Shown: one piece after another, positions 10,033 to 19,975 of the stretch | Position numbering within the stretch: the first letter of the stretch is position 1 | Layout: each line of letters opens with the position of its first letter | Origin: Litsea cubeba | Lineage: Eukaryota > Streptophyta > Magnoliopsida > Laurales > Lauraceae | Assembly (NCBI GenBank): GCA_012931725.1 | Contig: CM022951.1 | Location: 26,717,557-26,781,556 of the forward strand | Direction of reading: 5' to 3' | Length of the DNA: 64,000 nt | Notes under the pieces: generated by a model | What the model saw: only the letters and a program-made list of their open reading frames with translations | Told to the model about the DNA's origin: nothing | The model's database searches: none | Translations under genes and position numbers: made by a program

Positions 10033-11481
10033 TTAAGGATTGACTATGTAAATAACTTTTGGAATCCACCTAAGGTCTTGGGAGAGTTGGTCTTTGAGGT
10101 CCATCTTAAAAGTCTTACCAACTATTGGAGATTTGACTTGATAAATTTTCAATTTAGACTTATCACCATGATGTTTAGATTTAACTAAATTTGGCTTAGG
10201 ATGGTGATTAGTCTTTTGAGGTTGGTGACTTTTCTTCTTAGGGGATGAATTCTCTTTTCTTTTCTTCTTATTTCCTCCCTTAATTTGACTTTTGAATTTT
10301 AGATTTAACTTTGCAACTTTATTCAAAAGTTCTTTTATTTGAGTTATGGGAGGTAGGTTGAGAAGCTTTTTATTGATAGATTCTTTTAGAGTTGGTTTAA
10401 CTTGTTTAAACTTTTTAGAATCTATCTTAGGAGACTCCTTTTTAATAGGTTTAACTTGTTTAGTCTTCTTGGAGTCTTCCTTGATTTTTAGTGTCTTATC
10501 CATCAAAGAGTTTGATTTTACTTTTTTTGGTTCAAAGATGGGTTTAGACACATAGCTTCTTCTTTGTTTGCACTCAAACCTAAAATGTCCTTCAATGCCA
10601 CAATAATTGCATTTAGTCATGGGCAAAGAAGTGTGAGTGCTAGAGAATGAGGACTCACCTTTCACAAATGTGTTGGTGAATTTAGGGTCATGTGTAATAT
10701 TCCTATCATATCCAAGACCCGTCCTATCTCTTTGAGATTTACCCAATTTCAATAACTTTTCAAATCTTTCTTCATTTTGGGTAAACTTGCACTCATACTT
10801 TTGTTTATAGGTTTCAAGTTGAGTGACTTGTTCTTTAAGGGTTGAATTTTCATTTTTAACTTTTGTAAGTTCATTTTCAATTCCCTTAAATTTGTTTAGC
10901 TCTTCATGGGCAAGTTTTAATTCAAATTTAACTTCATTGATAACATTAGATCCAAGTTCTAGAGTTTTTATCTTAATTTGTGCATTAGATAAATTTTCCA
11001 TAGAAATGGTTAACTTGGATTCTAGGTTGTTAATGTTTTCATCTTGCCTTTTTAATTGATCTCTTAGTTTTGAATTTTCCTTATTAAGATTATCATAATT
11101 TATCTTTGATTCTCTTAGATCATCTTTAATATTAGATAGATTATGCAAAGAGATCATGAACTTAGATTCTGCACAATTTATTAATTCTTCTTTTTCTCTA
11201 AGTTCATCTTTTGAAGAGACTAATTCTTGGTTTAGTCTTTTAGATTCTTCTTTTAATCTTCTATTCTTCTTAGAAAGCTCTAAGGATAATGTGCACAAAT
11301 CCTCATAAGCTTTTTCAATGTCATTATCATTTTCATCATTTTTTTTCCTCTTTTAATTCAAATTGAGATTCTTTAAATTCATTGTTTGAGTCTCCAATAG
11401 TGGGAAGAAGGAGGGGTCTAGAAGAATCTACCAAAGAATCTACAAAGTCTAAACTAGTGGAATCCATTCTTATGATTTTCA
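10033..11481 (-). pseudogene. gag: Copia gag fragment: coiled coil plus zinc knuckle
   Basis: The open frame 11298-10033 (421 codons) contains a long Lys/Glu-rich coiled coil (about residues 1-185), then the CCHC zinc knuckle CNYCGIEGHFRFEC (CX2CX4HX4C, near residue 232), then a very basic Lys-rich tail. Upstream, a frame starting near 11481 with MKIIRMDSTS joins it if one base is removed from a run of eight A at about 11341, so the protein is frameshifted. The N-terminal capsid part of normal copia Gag is missing, since this start lies just inside the primer site. Knuckle-type Gag packages element RNA; here it is unlikely to work. Confidence 0.75.
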
Positions 11482-11566
11482 TGGAGGCACAACACTAGGG
11501 TTTTAACTCTAGGTTTTTACACCTAATCAAGAGTTCCAAACACTTGATCCTAATATAGAGCACGAG

Positions 11567-11578
11567 GCTCTGATACCA
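11567..11578 (-). other. Primer binding site for initiator tRNA-Met
   Basis: The minus strand reads TGGTATCAGAGC, three bases inside the right LTR end. This 12-base complement of the 3' end of initiator tRNA-Met is the standard plant copia primer site. It shows the right LTR to be the 5' LTR of a minus-strand element. Confidence 0.92.
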
Positions 11579-11580
11579 AT

Positions 11581-13343
11581 TGAAAGTCCTTGGGATCCTA
11601 ACCCTAGAGGGGGGGTGAATAGGGTGATCTACAGTTAATGACTAATTATGACCAATTTTAACTTAATTAAAACAAACTAGTCACATGTGATGATTAACAT
11701 ACATAATGCGGAAGCTAAACAAAATAATCACCACAAAAGCAATCACCACAACACAAGATTTATAGTGGTTCGGCCTCAATGCCTACATCCACTACCGGCT
11801 TGTGTTCCTCACACCCCACCGGATTTCCACTATTTATGCTTTTCCAAAAGGCTAAGCAATAACCTCAACACTATGCTTTTCTAGGCTAAGCAATAACCTT
11901 ACAATGTGCTTTTATAGGCTAAGCAATAACCTTTACACAATGCTTTTCTTAGGCTAAGCAATAACCTTAATACATAAAAGATTTCTCTCAAGGAAAGTGT
12001 CTTCACAAAACACTCTTATGAGATTACAATTTAGCTCAATAAATTTGCCTCTAAGATAGGCGGATATGAAAGTGAATAATACAAACTCACACAACACACT
12101 AAGTAATGCAAAGATGAATGCTCATGATGTGTGTGTGTGAAGACTTCAATCAAGTTTAAAATTAAGCTCAATCAATATATGCTAAAAGCATTTAAAAGTT
12201 TAATGCACATAAAAAGATTTGATTGAAGTGTAATGCAAATCACATGTATAAAATGCAAACTTGTTAATGATTTATGAAAATCAAAATGACACAAGTTGTA
12301 TGAAATTAATTTATCTTAAACATGTGATGCATATGCAATGTTGTTTTCAAAATGAAAGTTTAACTAAAGATCAAATGAATGAAAACAACAAAGATGATTC
12401 AAACAAGTTAATGAAACATGTTTATAAAACAAATCAAAGGTTTTGACAAAACATGATTAACAAAGTTTATAAAACAAACTTGGTTTGAATCAAGAAGTAG
12501 AATCCAATACAAATAGATCAAAGATTAAATATGATAAGGATTCAAAACATCATTGTTATCATGCTAAAGATCATTTACCAAAGATTTAAAACAAAGCATA
12601 TAACAAATGATAAAGAGAGGTAAAGCTTACTTAGTGATTTAACTTCATTAATCCAAGCTTGAGCTTTACTAATGACCCTCTTGGTCTCTCTTAGTTCATC
12701 CCCTTTTCCTTGTCTCCAAACACCTCAAGGAAGGCTTAAGAGTTCTAAAATCTTCAACACTTTTCTCATGGGAATGAACTCATATTTATACTCAAAAAGT
12801 GAGTATCAACGTGTCTTCGGTCGACCCCATACCATCCCCGGTCGACCGAATACAAACGGTCACAAATATGACCGTTGGAGAGCCAACGGCCCTCTGCCCG
12901 GTCGACCTGCAGTGTGCCAGGTCGACCTGGTCCATGGGCAGGTCGACCTGGTACACTGCAGGTCGACCCGGGACCAGAATTCCCATTTTTTTCTCATACT
13001 TTAAAGTGATTCTTGACGGGATTCTTTTGGGCCATTAAATCACGCATGGAAATATGATTTTAAATCATTCTAAGAGGTTTAAAAACATGAAATATAAAAA
13101 GCCAAAAATGATTAGAAAGTCTTAAAACTATAGGCTTGCTTGATTTATAAAACTCTTTTTCAAATAAAATGCATCCAACATTTAAATCCAAAACAGTACA
13201 TACTATAAGATTTGCAATATTTAAAACAATGCATGTATAAAACCAGATTTCAAGATTTTCTAAATCAATGCATGTGTGTGAATTCAAAAGATGAATAAAA
13301 TGAATGATGCATCCATCAAATTGCAATAAACAAAAACCTAACA
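11581..13343 (-). repeat. Right LTR of the copia element, minus orientation
   Basis: 1763 bp, TGTTAGG to GACTTTCA on the minus strand, followed by the tRNA-iMet primer site. TATAAATA lies at 12783-12790 and the GGTCGACC cluster at 12827-12967. It is a diverged inverted copy of 5960-7711. Confidence 0.9.
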
Positions 13344-13348
13344 GCGGC
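13344..13348. repeat. Target site duplication of the copia element (right copy)
   Basis: GCGGC, the partner of 5955-5959. Confidence 0.92.
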
Positions 13349-14712
13349 GACGCTCGCCGGAGCGCCCGAGGGAGGGGTCCCCGCCCAGGAAGAAGTCCAA
13401 GGCGGGGGAGAAGGACTCGGGGGCTGAACAGCCTCCGAAGGGTAAAACCCCTGCGCGGGCCCCCGGAGTCAAGGCTCCAACTGAGAATAGTGCGCCGGCC
13501 AGCAAGTCGACCGGCGGGGCGACCCGCGAGCTCACCATCTCGGTGGGGCAAGGGTCTGGATCGGCTTCCGGACCTCGAACTGCCCCAGCGCCATGGAGAC
13601 CGAGGATGGAGACGCAACCCGGTAAGCCTCTAAACGTCGAGGACCGGTTGATGGGGAATGCCGACGTCATCGGAGCTCTTGCCAAAGTCTGCGCTCTGCC
13701 GCGAGACATGGAGACGCACGAGAGGTTCGATAACGAAAGCCTGATGGTTTCGGCGATCCAGGCTAACCTTCTGGTAAGTGTTTTCAGCGCTCTTCTTCAA
13801 GTAATTTAGCTCGACTGCCCCGGTTTGACCCAGTTTTTCCATCTGCAGAACGTGCAAAGGCTCCTGATCGTGGTGGGGAGGAGTGACAGGACCGCCGCGA
13901 GGGTCACTCAGCTGGAGTCTGAGAGGGAGAAGCTGAAGAAGGAGCTGGAAGAGCTAAGGAAGGGAATGGACGGGCTGAAGAAGGCCAGCGCTGAAGAGAC
14001 TGCTCGGCTGGCGTCGGCTCTGGCTGATGTCGCCAAACTCACGTCGAGAGCTAATCATTTGAAAGGCGAGGTCTGGGCGAGGAACAAGAGGACCGCCGAG
14101 CTAGAGTCGGAGCTGGCCAGATCGAAGTCTGAATCGGCGGCCGAGGGGACGAGGTTGCGCGGGGAGGTGCTGGCCGGGCGCGCTGAAAGAGAGAAGCTGA
14201 AGATGGCGAACGCCGAGCTGGAAAAGGAGAAGGCCTCCCTTCTGTCCGAGGCCCAATCCGCTTTCCAAAATGGGGTGGACCACGCCACAGAGCTGTATGA
14301 GAAGCAGGTGGAGGAGATCACCTCCATTCTGTTTGAGGAAGGATGCCTGGCCGCACTGAGACGTGCGGGGGTCCCTGAAGACCACCCCGTCTATCGGGAC
14401 CTGCCGAAGTACTCGGACCCGGCTCCTGAGCCGAACCCTGCTCCTGCAGCTGAAAGTGCCCCAGTCGAAGCTCCTGCAGTCGTTCCTTCTCCAGACGACG
14501 CTCCAGTTGCCCCGGCCCCGAGCGATGCCCCGGTCGCCAGCGACGCTTCGGCCGTGCCTCAAGGCGAGGCCTCTTCTGCCCCTGCTTCGGGTGAGGTACC
14601 GGTTGAAGCCCCTTCTGCCGATGACGCCCCAAGCAAGGTCACGGTCGCGGCCGATGCTGCAGGTCCAGCAGATACGGTGATCGACCTGGTGGAGTCGCCG
14701 AAGCCACAGTAG
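13349..14712 (+). pseudogene. Antisense gene of element A, 3' part (coiled coil, Pro/Ala tail)
   Basis: This continues the frame broken at 5959. Exon 2 resumes at 13349 and ends at 13773 (CTG|GTAAGT); the intron ends with ATCTGCAG at 13848; exon 3 runs 13849-14712 (TAG). The first part is Lys/Arg/Pro-rich and could hold a nuclear localisation signal. Then come a well-formed coiled coil (about 13890-14340; QLESEREKLKKELEELRK heptads), a short globular stretch, and a Pro/Ala/Asp tail. The tail ends in DTVIDLVE, which has the form of a SUMO-interacting motif. No stop interrupts this half. The gene faces pol and ends 1.4 kb from the tandem array. The function is unknown; nuclear DNA or chromatin binding would fit but is inference. 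Confidence 0.75.
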
Positions 14713-14815
14713 CCTTGCTTCTTTTTCTTCTCTTGGCCTTTTATATGTAATGCTTTTTTCAGCCCTGTAATATCCTTTGCTTTGAATGAGAACGGAGCTT
14801 CTTTACTTGTGCATT
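14713..14815 (+). terminator. Possible 3' end of the antisense gene of element A
   Basis: The T-rich stretch after the stop includes TATATGTAATGC, CTGTAATATCC and TTTGAATGAGAA, which fit loose plant polyadenylation elements. No precise site can be set. Confidence 0.3.
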
Positions 14816-14929
14816 TTTCTCTCTTTCGTTTCTGAATGTGCTATTGAATGGTATTGAATGTCTTTAATGTGATGCGTGACCCTCGAGGTAGAGAGAGTCA
14901 AACGCCTTCATAGCTGTCTGTGCCGATTC

Positions 14930-15850
14930 TCTGTATTCTGGAGACCATAAATAGCAATAAGCATGGTGATACGGCCGATGAGGGAGACGGGCGGACGTCT
15001 CCACGTGGCGCCATAGGAGTCGCTGGTCAACAGACAGGAAGACGTGCGTCCCATGTAACGCGTGGGAGACTTCGCCCCTTAACTTCCTTCGGAGACTGAG
15101 CCCTTCTTCTTCCTATAAGTAGAGGTGGTAGGCTCGCCATGGGAGAAGAAAAGAAAAGGAATTAGGATAGTTTAATTCACATAGTCGTAGAAGCCATGTC
15201 TGGTAGACATCTTGGAACCTTTGATCCGGGGGGAACCCCTGTGCCTGTGGACGGCTTTCTCCAAGGGGGGAAGCCCGTCGTGGTCCGCGCGCTCTCTGAA
15301 GGAATTCCCCGTGGACCGCGCGCTCTCTGAACGCGGGTTCATGGCCGACCGTCCCTGGTCCGGTTGCAGGGGAGTCTTCTGCAACTGTGGGATGGTGGCG
15401 CCCTCTGCGTATAGCGATCCTCAAGGGTCCTGGGTGACATCGCGCTCCCCGTGAGCCCCCTGCGCCGTGTCAGGATCGCCGAGCTGAGGGTGGGATTGAG
15501 GCCCGCTGGACCTGGGGGCTCTTCAAACTTTGGTCTTACCGGCCGGAGGGTGTTGAAAAGCTCAGCGAGGTCCAGGGCCTCCGAACTGGAGGGGCTCTGC
15601 AATCGCTTTGGTCTGACCAACCACAGTGTATTGTAGAGCTCGGTGAAATTCGGGATCCCTCAGAACCTCCAGGCAATGAACCGGCGTCTTCGAGCTTGCA
15701 GCCTGAAGAGTCGGTGAAGATCAGAGTCTCCCAGCTTTCACTTTATTTTCTGCTTTTAGAGGACTGCGATCCTCCTTTCTGTACTTTGTTTTCTTTTCTG
15801 AAACCTTTGTAATGAGGCAGTTTACAATGAATAAAAAGAAAGACTTTTGC
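14930..15850 (+). other. Unexplained unit between antisense gene and tandem array
   Basis: CCTATAAGTAGAGG (15111-15124) looks like a TATA box. An ATG at 15195 opens only a 45-codon frame with the duplicated peptide RALSEGIPRGPRAL, since the 30-base segment GTGGTCCGCGCGCTCTCTGA/GTGGACCGCGCGCTCTCTGA occurs twice. AATGAATAAAAAG near 15826 would serve as a polyadenylation signal. It may be a second antisense transcript of element A or a leftover of one. No longer protein is supported. Confidence 0.3.
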
Positions 15851-16100
15851 GATCACTCAAACTGTGTACAGTGCTTTTGCATTCTCTTTTACTTTCCTTG
15901 CACTGTTTTGGAATACTTATGTTTTTGTGCTGCTTTTTTGTGCTTCAGTGCTTGCACAGCTCTTTCTTTCTTAAAAACTGACCTTGGCCGAAATGGCTGG
16001 CTTTGGCCGAGACGAACTGCCTTGCGCCGAGATGGATCCAAAATTCCACTGGTCCCGGCTATGTGAGCATGAGTTCGGCAACGGTCTTTGAGGGGTGTAT

Positions 16101-16848
16101 AAACCCGGACTTTAGGAAACGACCGAGTGTTCGAACTCGAGGCCTTTTCCAGGGCGGTAGACCCTTGAGTGGGGTAAAACTCGGACTTTAGGAATCGGCC
16201 GAGTGTTCGGACTCGAGGCCTTTTCCAGGGCGGTGGACCCTTGAGTGGGGTAAAACCCGGACTTTAGGAATCGGCCGAGTGTTCGGACTCGAGGCCTTTT
16301 CCAGGGCGGTAGACCCTTGAGTGGGGTAAAACCCGGACTTTAGGAATCGGTCGAGTGTTCGAACTCGAGGCCTTTTCCAGGGCGGTAGACCCTTGAGTGG
16401 GGTAAAACCCGGACTTTAGGAATCGGCCGAGTGTTCGAACTCGAGGCCTTTTCCAGGGCAGTAGACCCTTGAGTGGGGTAAAACCCGGACTTTAGGAATC
16501 GGCCGAGTGTTCGAACTCGAGGCCTTTTCCAGGGCGGTAGACCCTTGAGTGGGGTAAAACCCGGACTTTAGGAATCGGCCGAGTGTTCGGACTCGAGGCC
16601 TTTTCCAGGGCGGTAGACCCTTGAGTGGGGTAAAACCCGGACTTTAGGAATCGGCCGAGTGTTCGAACTCGAGGCCTTTTCCAGGGCGGTAGACCCTTGA
16701 GTGGGGTAAAACCCGGACTTTAGGAATCAGTCGAGTGTTCGAACTCGAGGCCTTTTCCAGGGCGGTAGACCCTTGAGTGGGGTAAAACCCGAACTTTAGG
16801 AATCGGCCGAGTGTTCGAACTCGAGGCCTTTTCCAGGGCGGTAGACCC
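16101..16848. repeat. 76-bp tandem array, about ten units
   Basis: The unit AAACCCGGACTTTAGGAATC ... GGTAGACCCTTGAGTGGGGT repeats with a constant 76-base period (GGCCTTTTCC at 16141, 16217, 16293 and onward). Units differ by single bases (CGGCCGAG/CGGTCGAG; TTCGAAC/TTCGGAC). The array stops at GTAGACCC (16848). Eighteen bases later the integrase frame begins on the other strand, so it lies where the rest of integrase should be. Directly abutting units with no spacers rule out CRISPR. Confidence 0.95.
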
Positions 16849-16865
16849 AGAGCTGCCGGAGTCAG

Positions 16866-17465
16866 TCAAAGAGAGATGACAGATTGATGACATGGCGAAA
16901 GCTCCGTAGCGACTATCAGCCATCTCTTGTTCCCTGGAGCTCGGTGAAGAGGCCCCACAATGTCCAGGCCCCATTGAGCGAAGGGCCATGGACTAGAGAG
17001 GGGACTCAGATCTTGCGCTGGCTGATGGAGAGAGTGGGAGAACTTCTGGCACTTCTCGCATTTCCTGGCGTACACCTGCGCGTCCTTCTGCATGTAGGGC
17101 CACCAGTAACCCTGGCTTATTGCTCTGTAGGCTAGTGATCGACCTCCTATGTGACTGCCGCAGATTCCTTCGTGGATCTCATACAGGAAGTCGTCCACCT
17201 TGCTCGGGTGGACGCATTGGAGGTATGGACCTGTGAAGGATTTCCTGTAGAGTTTGCCTTCGGGAGAGAGCCAGAATTGAGCTGCCTTGAGTCTTATCCG
17301 GTGGGCTTCAGTCTTGTCCTCAGGGAGCTGGTCGTCCTTCAAGTAGGCGACGATTGGATCCATCCAGCTTGGGTCGAGGTCAGCACAGAGGACAAGCCGA
17401 GATGAATGGAGTTTTAAGCTTGACCTTGATATTGACCCAACCTCAACGGTCCTTTTCTTCCCTAC
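16866..17465 (-). pseudogene. pol: Element A integrase, truncated after the first catalytic Asp
   Basis: The frame continues from RNase H past a TAA at 17466-17468. It has the His-His-Cys-Cys zinc-binding domain (HEGICGSH ... CEKCQKF) and the start of the catalytic core (WGLDIVGP, first Asp of the DDE triad). It then diverges after LIVATE and stops near 16866. The second Asp, the Glu and the C-terminal domain are missing. The cut lies at the edge of the 76-bp array. Integrase inserts cDNA; this copy cannot. Confidence 0.88.
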
Positions 17466-18330
17466 TTAGACGGCAGAGGCCAGGTTTGCAAGCGCATCTG
17501 CATGCGTGTTGGTATCTCGGGATATTTGCCTGACCTCGGCTTTCTGGAAATGAGACAGCAGTTTTTTCGCAAGGGCTAAGTAGGCCGCCATCCTGTCGTC
17601 CCTGGCCTGGTAGTCTCCAGCGAGCTGGCTAGTTACCAGTTGAGAATCGCTGAAGATCACCAGGTGCTGGGCTCCGAGGATCTGGGCGCTGTTCAACCCT
17701 GCTATCAGTGCTTCATACTCTGCCTCATTGTTTGTTGCTTTGAAGTCCAGGGTGAAAGCCTGCTCTATGACCAGACCCTCTGGCGATTGGAGGACTATGC
17801 CGGCGCCAGCTCTCTTGGCGGTGGACGATCCGTCGACAAAGATCTTCCATGCCGAGGCGGGAGACTGTTCGACCTCAGTTACTTCTGGATCGTGCCCTAT
17901 GCCCCCCAGTGCCGTGCCGAGCTGGGTCGGAGCCGGGTTGGGCGAGACGAATTCGACGATGAAGTCTGCCAGAATCTGGGCTTTGATCGCAGTTTGGGGA
18001 CGGTACTGTATATCATACTGCCCCAGTTCAACTGCCCACTTTGATATTCGCCCTGAAAAGTCAGCCTTTTTGAATATTGAACGGAGTGGATGCTCCGTGA
18101 TCACCACAATGGCGTGGGATTGGAAATAATGGGAGAGCTTGCGGGAAGCACTGACGAGAGCCAACGCAAGCTTCTCCAATAAAAGGTACCTGGTCTCGGC
18201 ATCGAGCAGGGTCTTGCTCGTATAATAAATTAGTTTTGAATTCCCTCGTCCTCCCTGATGAGGACGGAGCTCACTGCGTGATCCGAGACCGCAAGATATA
18301 AATACAAAACCTCCCCCGGAGTTGGGGTGG
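17466..18330 (-). pseudogene. pol: Element A RNase H and archaeal-type RNase H
   Basis: The frame begins about 18235-18330 after a shift relative to RT. First comes the end of the gypsy RNase H and connection (KLIYYTSKTLLDAETRYLLL, SHYFQSH, then WAVELGQYDIQYRP). A second RNase H follows: IFVDGSSTAKRAGAGIVL, NNEAEYEALIAGL, FSDSQLV and HADALANLAS, with the Asp, Glu, Asp and Asp residues in place. This second domain is the archaeal-type RNase H known from the Tat lineage. A TAA at 17466-17468 interrupts the frame into integrase; one C-to-T change from CAA would make it. Confidence 0.85.
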
Positions 18331-19972
18331 AGAGTAAGGGTGGTGACATCAAATAGGTTTTGAGTGCGGCCAATGCCTGGTCGCACCCAGGGGTCCACTG
18401 GAATTTTAAAATTTTCTTTAGAAGCTGAAAGAAAGGCCTGCACTTATCTGATGACCGGCTGATGAAGCGATTGAGTGCTGCAGCCATTCCCGTGAGCTTC
18501 TGGACTTCTTTCGTGGTAGAGGGGCCCTGAATGCCCTGGATCGCGGTGATCTGGTCCGGATTAGCCTCTATCCCACTCCGCGTCACCAAGTTGCCGAGGA
18601 ACTTGCCAGAGGCTACGCCGAAGGCGCACTTGGAAGCATTTAGCTTGAGCTTGTACGCGCGAAGGATGTCGAAGACATGGCCAAGATCCGCCAGGTGGTC
18701 ACTGGAGTGCACTGATTTGACGACCATGTCGTCGATGTACACCTCTACCGTTCGGCCGAGCTGAGCCTGGAACATCTTTGTCACGAGGCGCTGATAGGTC
18801 GCCCCCGCGTTCTTTAGCCCGAAGGGCATCACCTTGTAGCAGTAAGTGCCGTAGGGGGTTATGAATGACGTTTTCTCCTCGTCAGGCTCGTATAGTGGGA
18901 TCTGGTGGTAGCCTCTGTAGGCGTCGAGGAAGCTCATTCGGTCGTGACCAGCGGTGGCGTCGATCAGTTGGTCAATCTTTGGAAGGGGGAAACTATCTTT
19001 AGGGCAGGCCCTGTTCAAGTCTGTGAAGTCCACGCACACCCTCCATTTACCAGTTTTCTTCTTGACCACCACCGTGTTGGCCAGCCAGACCGGGTACTGG
19101 ACTTCCCGGATGGCTCCTGCCTTCAGCAAGTTGTCGACCTCTTTGACGACCGCGTCTGTCTGCTGCAGACCTGTCCTTCGGGCCTTCTGCACTACTGGTT
19201 TGTGGCTGGGGTCCACATTTAACTTGTGGCACATGACCTCGGGGTCGACCCCAGGCATTTCGCTTGGGCTCCAAGCAAAGACGTCGACGTTCTGCATCAG
19301 GAACCTTGAGAGTTCGGCTTTCTCCTCGTCTGGCAGCTGGGTACCGATCAGGAAGAACCTATCTGGGTCTGCCGAGTTCAGCCTGACCTCGGCCAGGTCT
19401 TCAATGCTTTTCTCCTCGGGGTCTCGGCCGATTTCATCTAGGCCTTTCTCGAATTCGGCGAGGTTGACGCGCTCTGGCTCCTTCACTGCTGGGACCGCGG
19501 CCAGCATGCACTGCCTGGCCTGCTGCTGATCTCCCTCCACTGTGACCACTTCCATTTTGCCCTCCTTGTTCTCGTGGACGAACTTCAGCTTCTGGTGGAG
19601 GGAAGAAGGGACTGCTCCCAACTTGTGGAGCCACGTTCTGCCTAAAATGACGTTGTAGGGAGAAGGGGCGTCCACGATCAGGAAGTCGGCCAACACGGAG
19701 GCTCCGCCGACTCGGGTTTCCAGGGTGATCCTACCCTTGGGATAGACTGGCGTGGCAGACAACCCTAGCAAGGGTGCACGGACCTCCGTGAGGTCTGCTT
19801 CCGAGAGGTTCATTTTCTTGAAGCAATCGTAGTAGAGGACCTCGGAAGAGCTGTCGGAGTCGACGAGGATCCTCTTCACGGTGAAGTCTCTTAGCTTCAT
19901 TGTGAGGAGCAGGGGGTCATTGTGAGGGAGCTGGATTCCCTCTAGATCCTTGTCCGAGAACGAGATCGCGGG
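18230..19972 (-). pseudogene. pol: Element A protease and reverse transcriptase
   Basis: In frame with gag after a TGA at 19973-19975. Protease: the active-site region reads LVDSDSSSEVL near 19860, where the family has Asp-Ser/Thr/Gly-Gly-Ser; the Gly is Asp here, so the site is damaged. The flap end ILGRTWLH is present. RT: WRVCVDFTDLNRACPKD, FLDAYRGYHQIPL, MPFGLKNAGATYQR and the catalytic YIDDMVV (about 18730) are intact, as is the thumb/connection. The frame ends at 18230, where a shift separates it from RNase H. The domain order protease-RT-RNase H-integrase is that of Ty3/gypsy. Confidence 0.88.
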
Positions 19973-19975
19973 TCA

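Larger units (their letters stand above)
5960..13343 (-). mobile_element. Copia-derived element with inverted LTRs
   Basis: The 7384-bp insert is bounded by TGTTAGG on the left and CCTAACA on the right, with a 5-bp duplication GCGGC. The left LTR (5960-7711) is in plus orientation and the right LTR (11581-13343) in minus orientation, so both outer ends are U3 ends and both inner ends are U5 ends. The internal part is read on the minus strand: primer site, a partial gag with zinc knuckle, 2.3 kb of AT-rich non-coding DNA, and a polypurine tract facing the left LTR. Protease, integrase, RT and RNase H are absent, so it was moved by another element. A normal LTR element has direct repeats; inverted LTRs in one TSD-flanked insertion are not the product of ordinary reverse transcription. 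Confidence 0.88.

Noticed and set aside
5960..13343. Two separate copia solo-type insertions in opposite orientation instead of one element
   Set aside because: There is one shared 5-bp duplication at the outer ends, the host frame continues exactly, and the interior carries one primer site and one polypurine tract in a single orientation.
15339..15620. GC-rich frames on both strands between the antisense gene and the array
   Set aside because: Short, overlapping on both strands, without domains or supporting signals.
16101..16848. Regular direct repeats that could suggest a CRISPR array
   Set aside because: Units are 76 bases long and abut directly with no unique spacers, and the setting is a plant retrotransposon.
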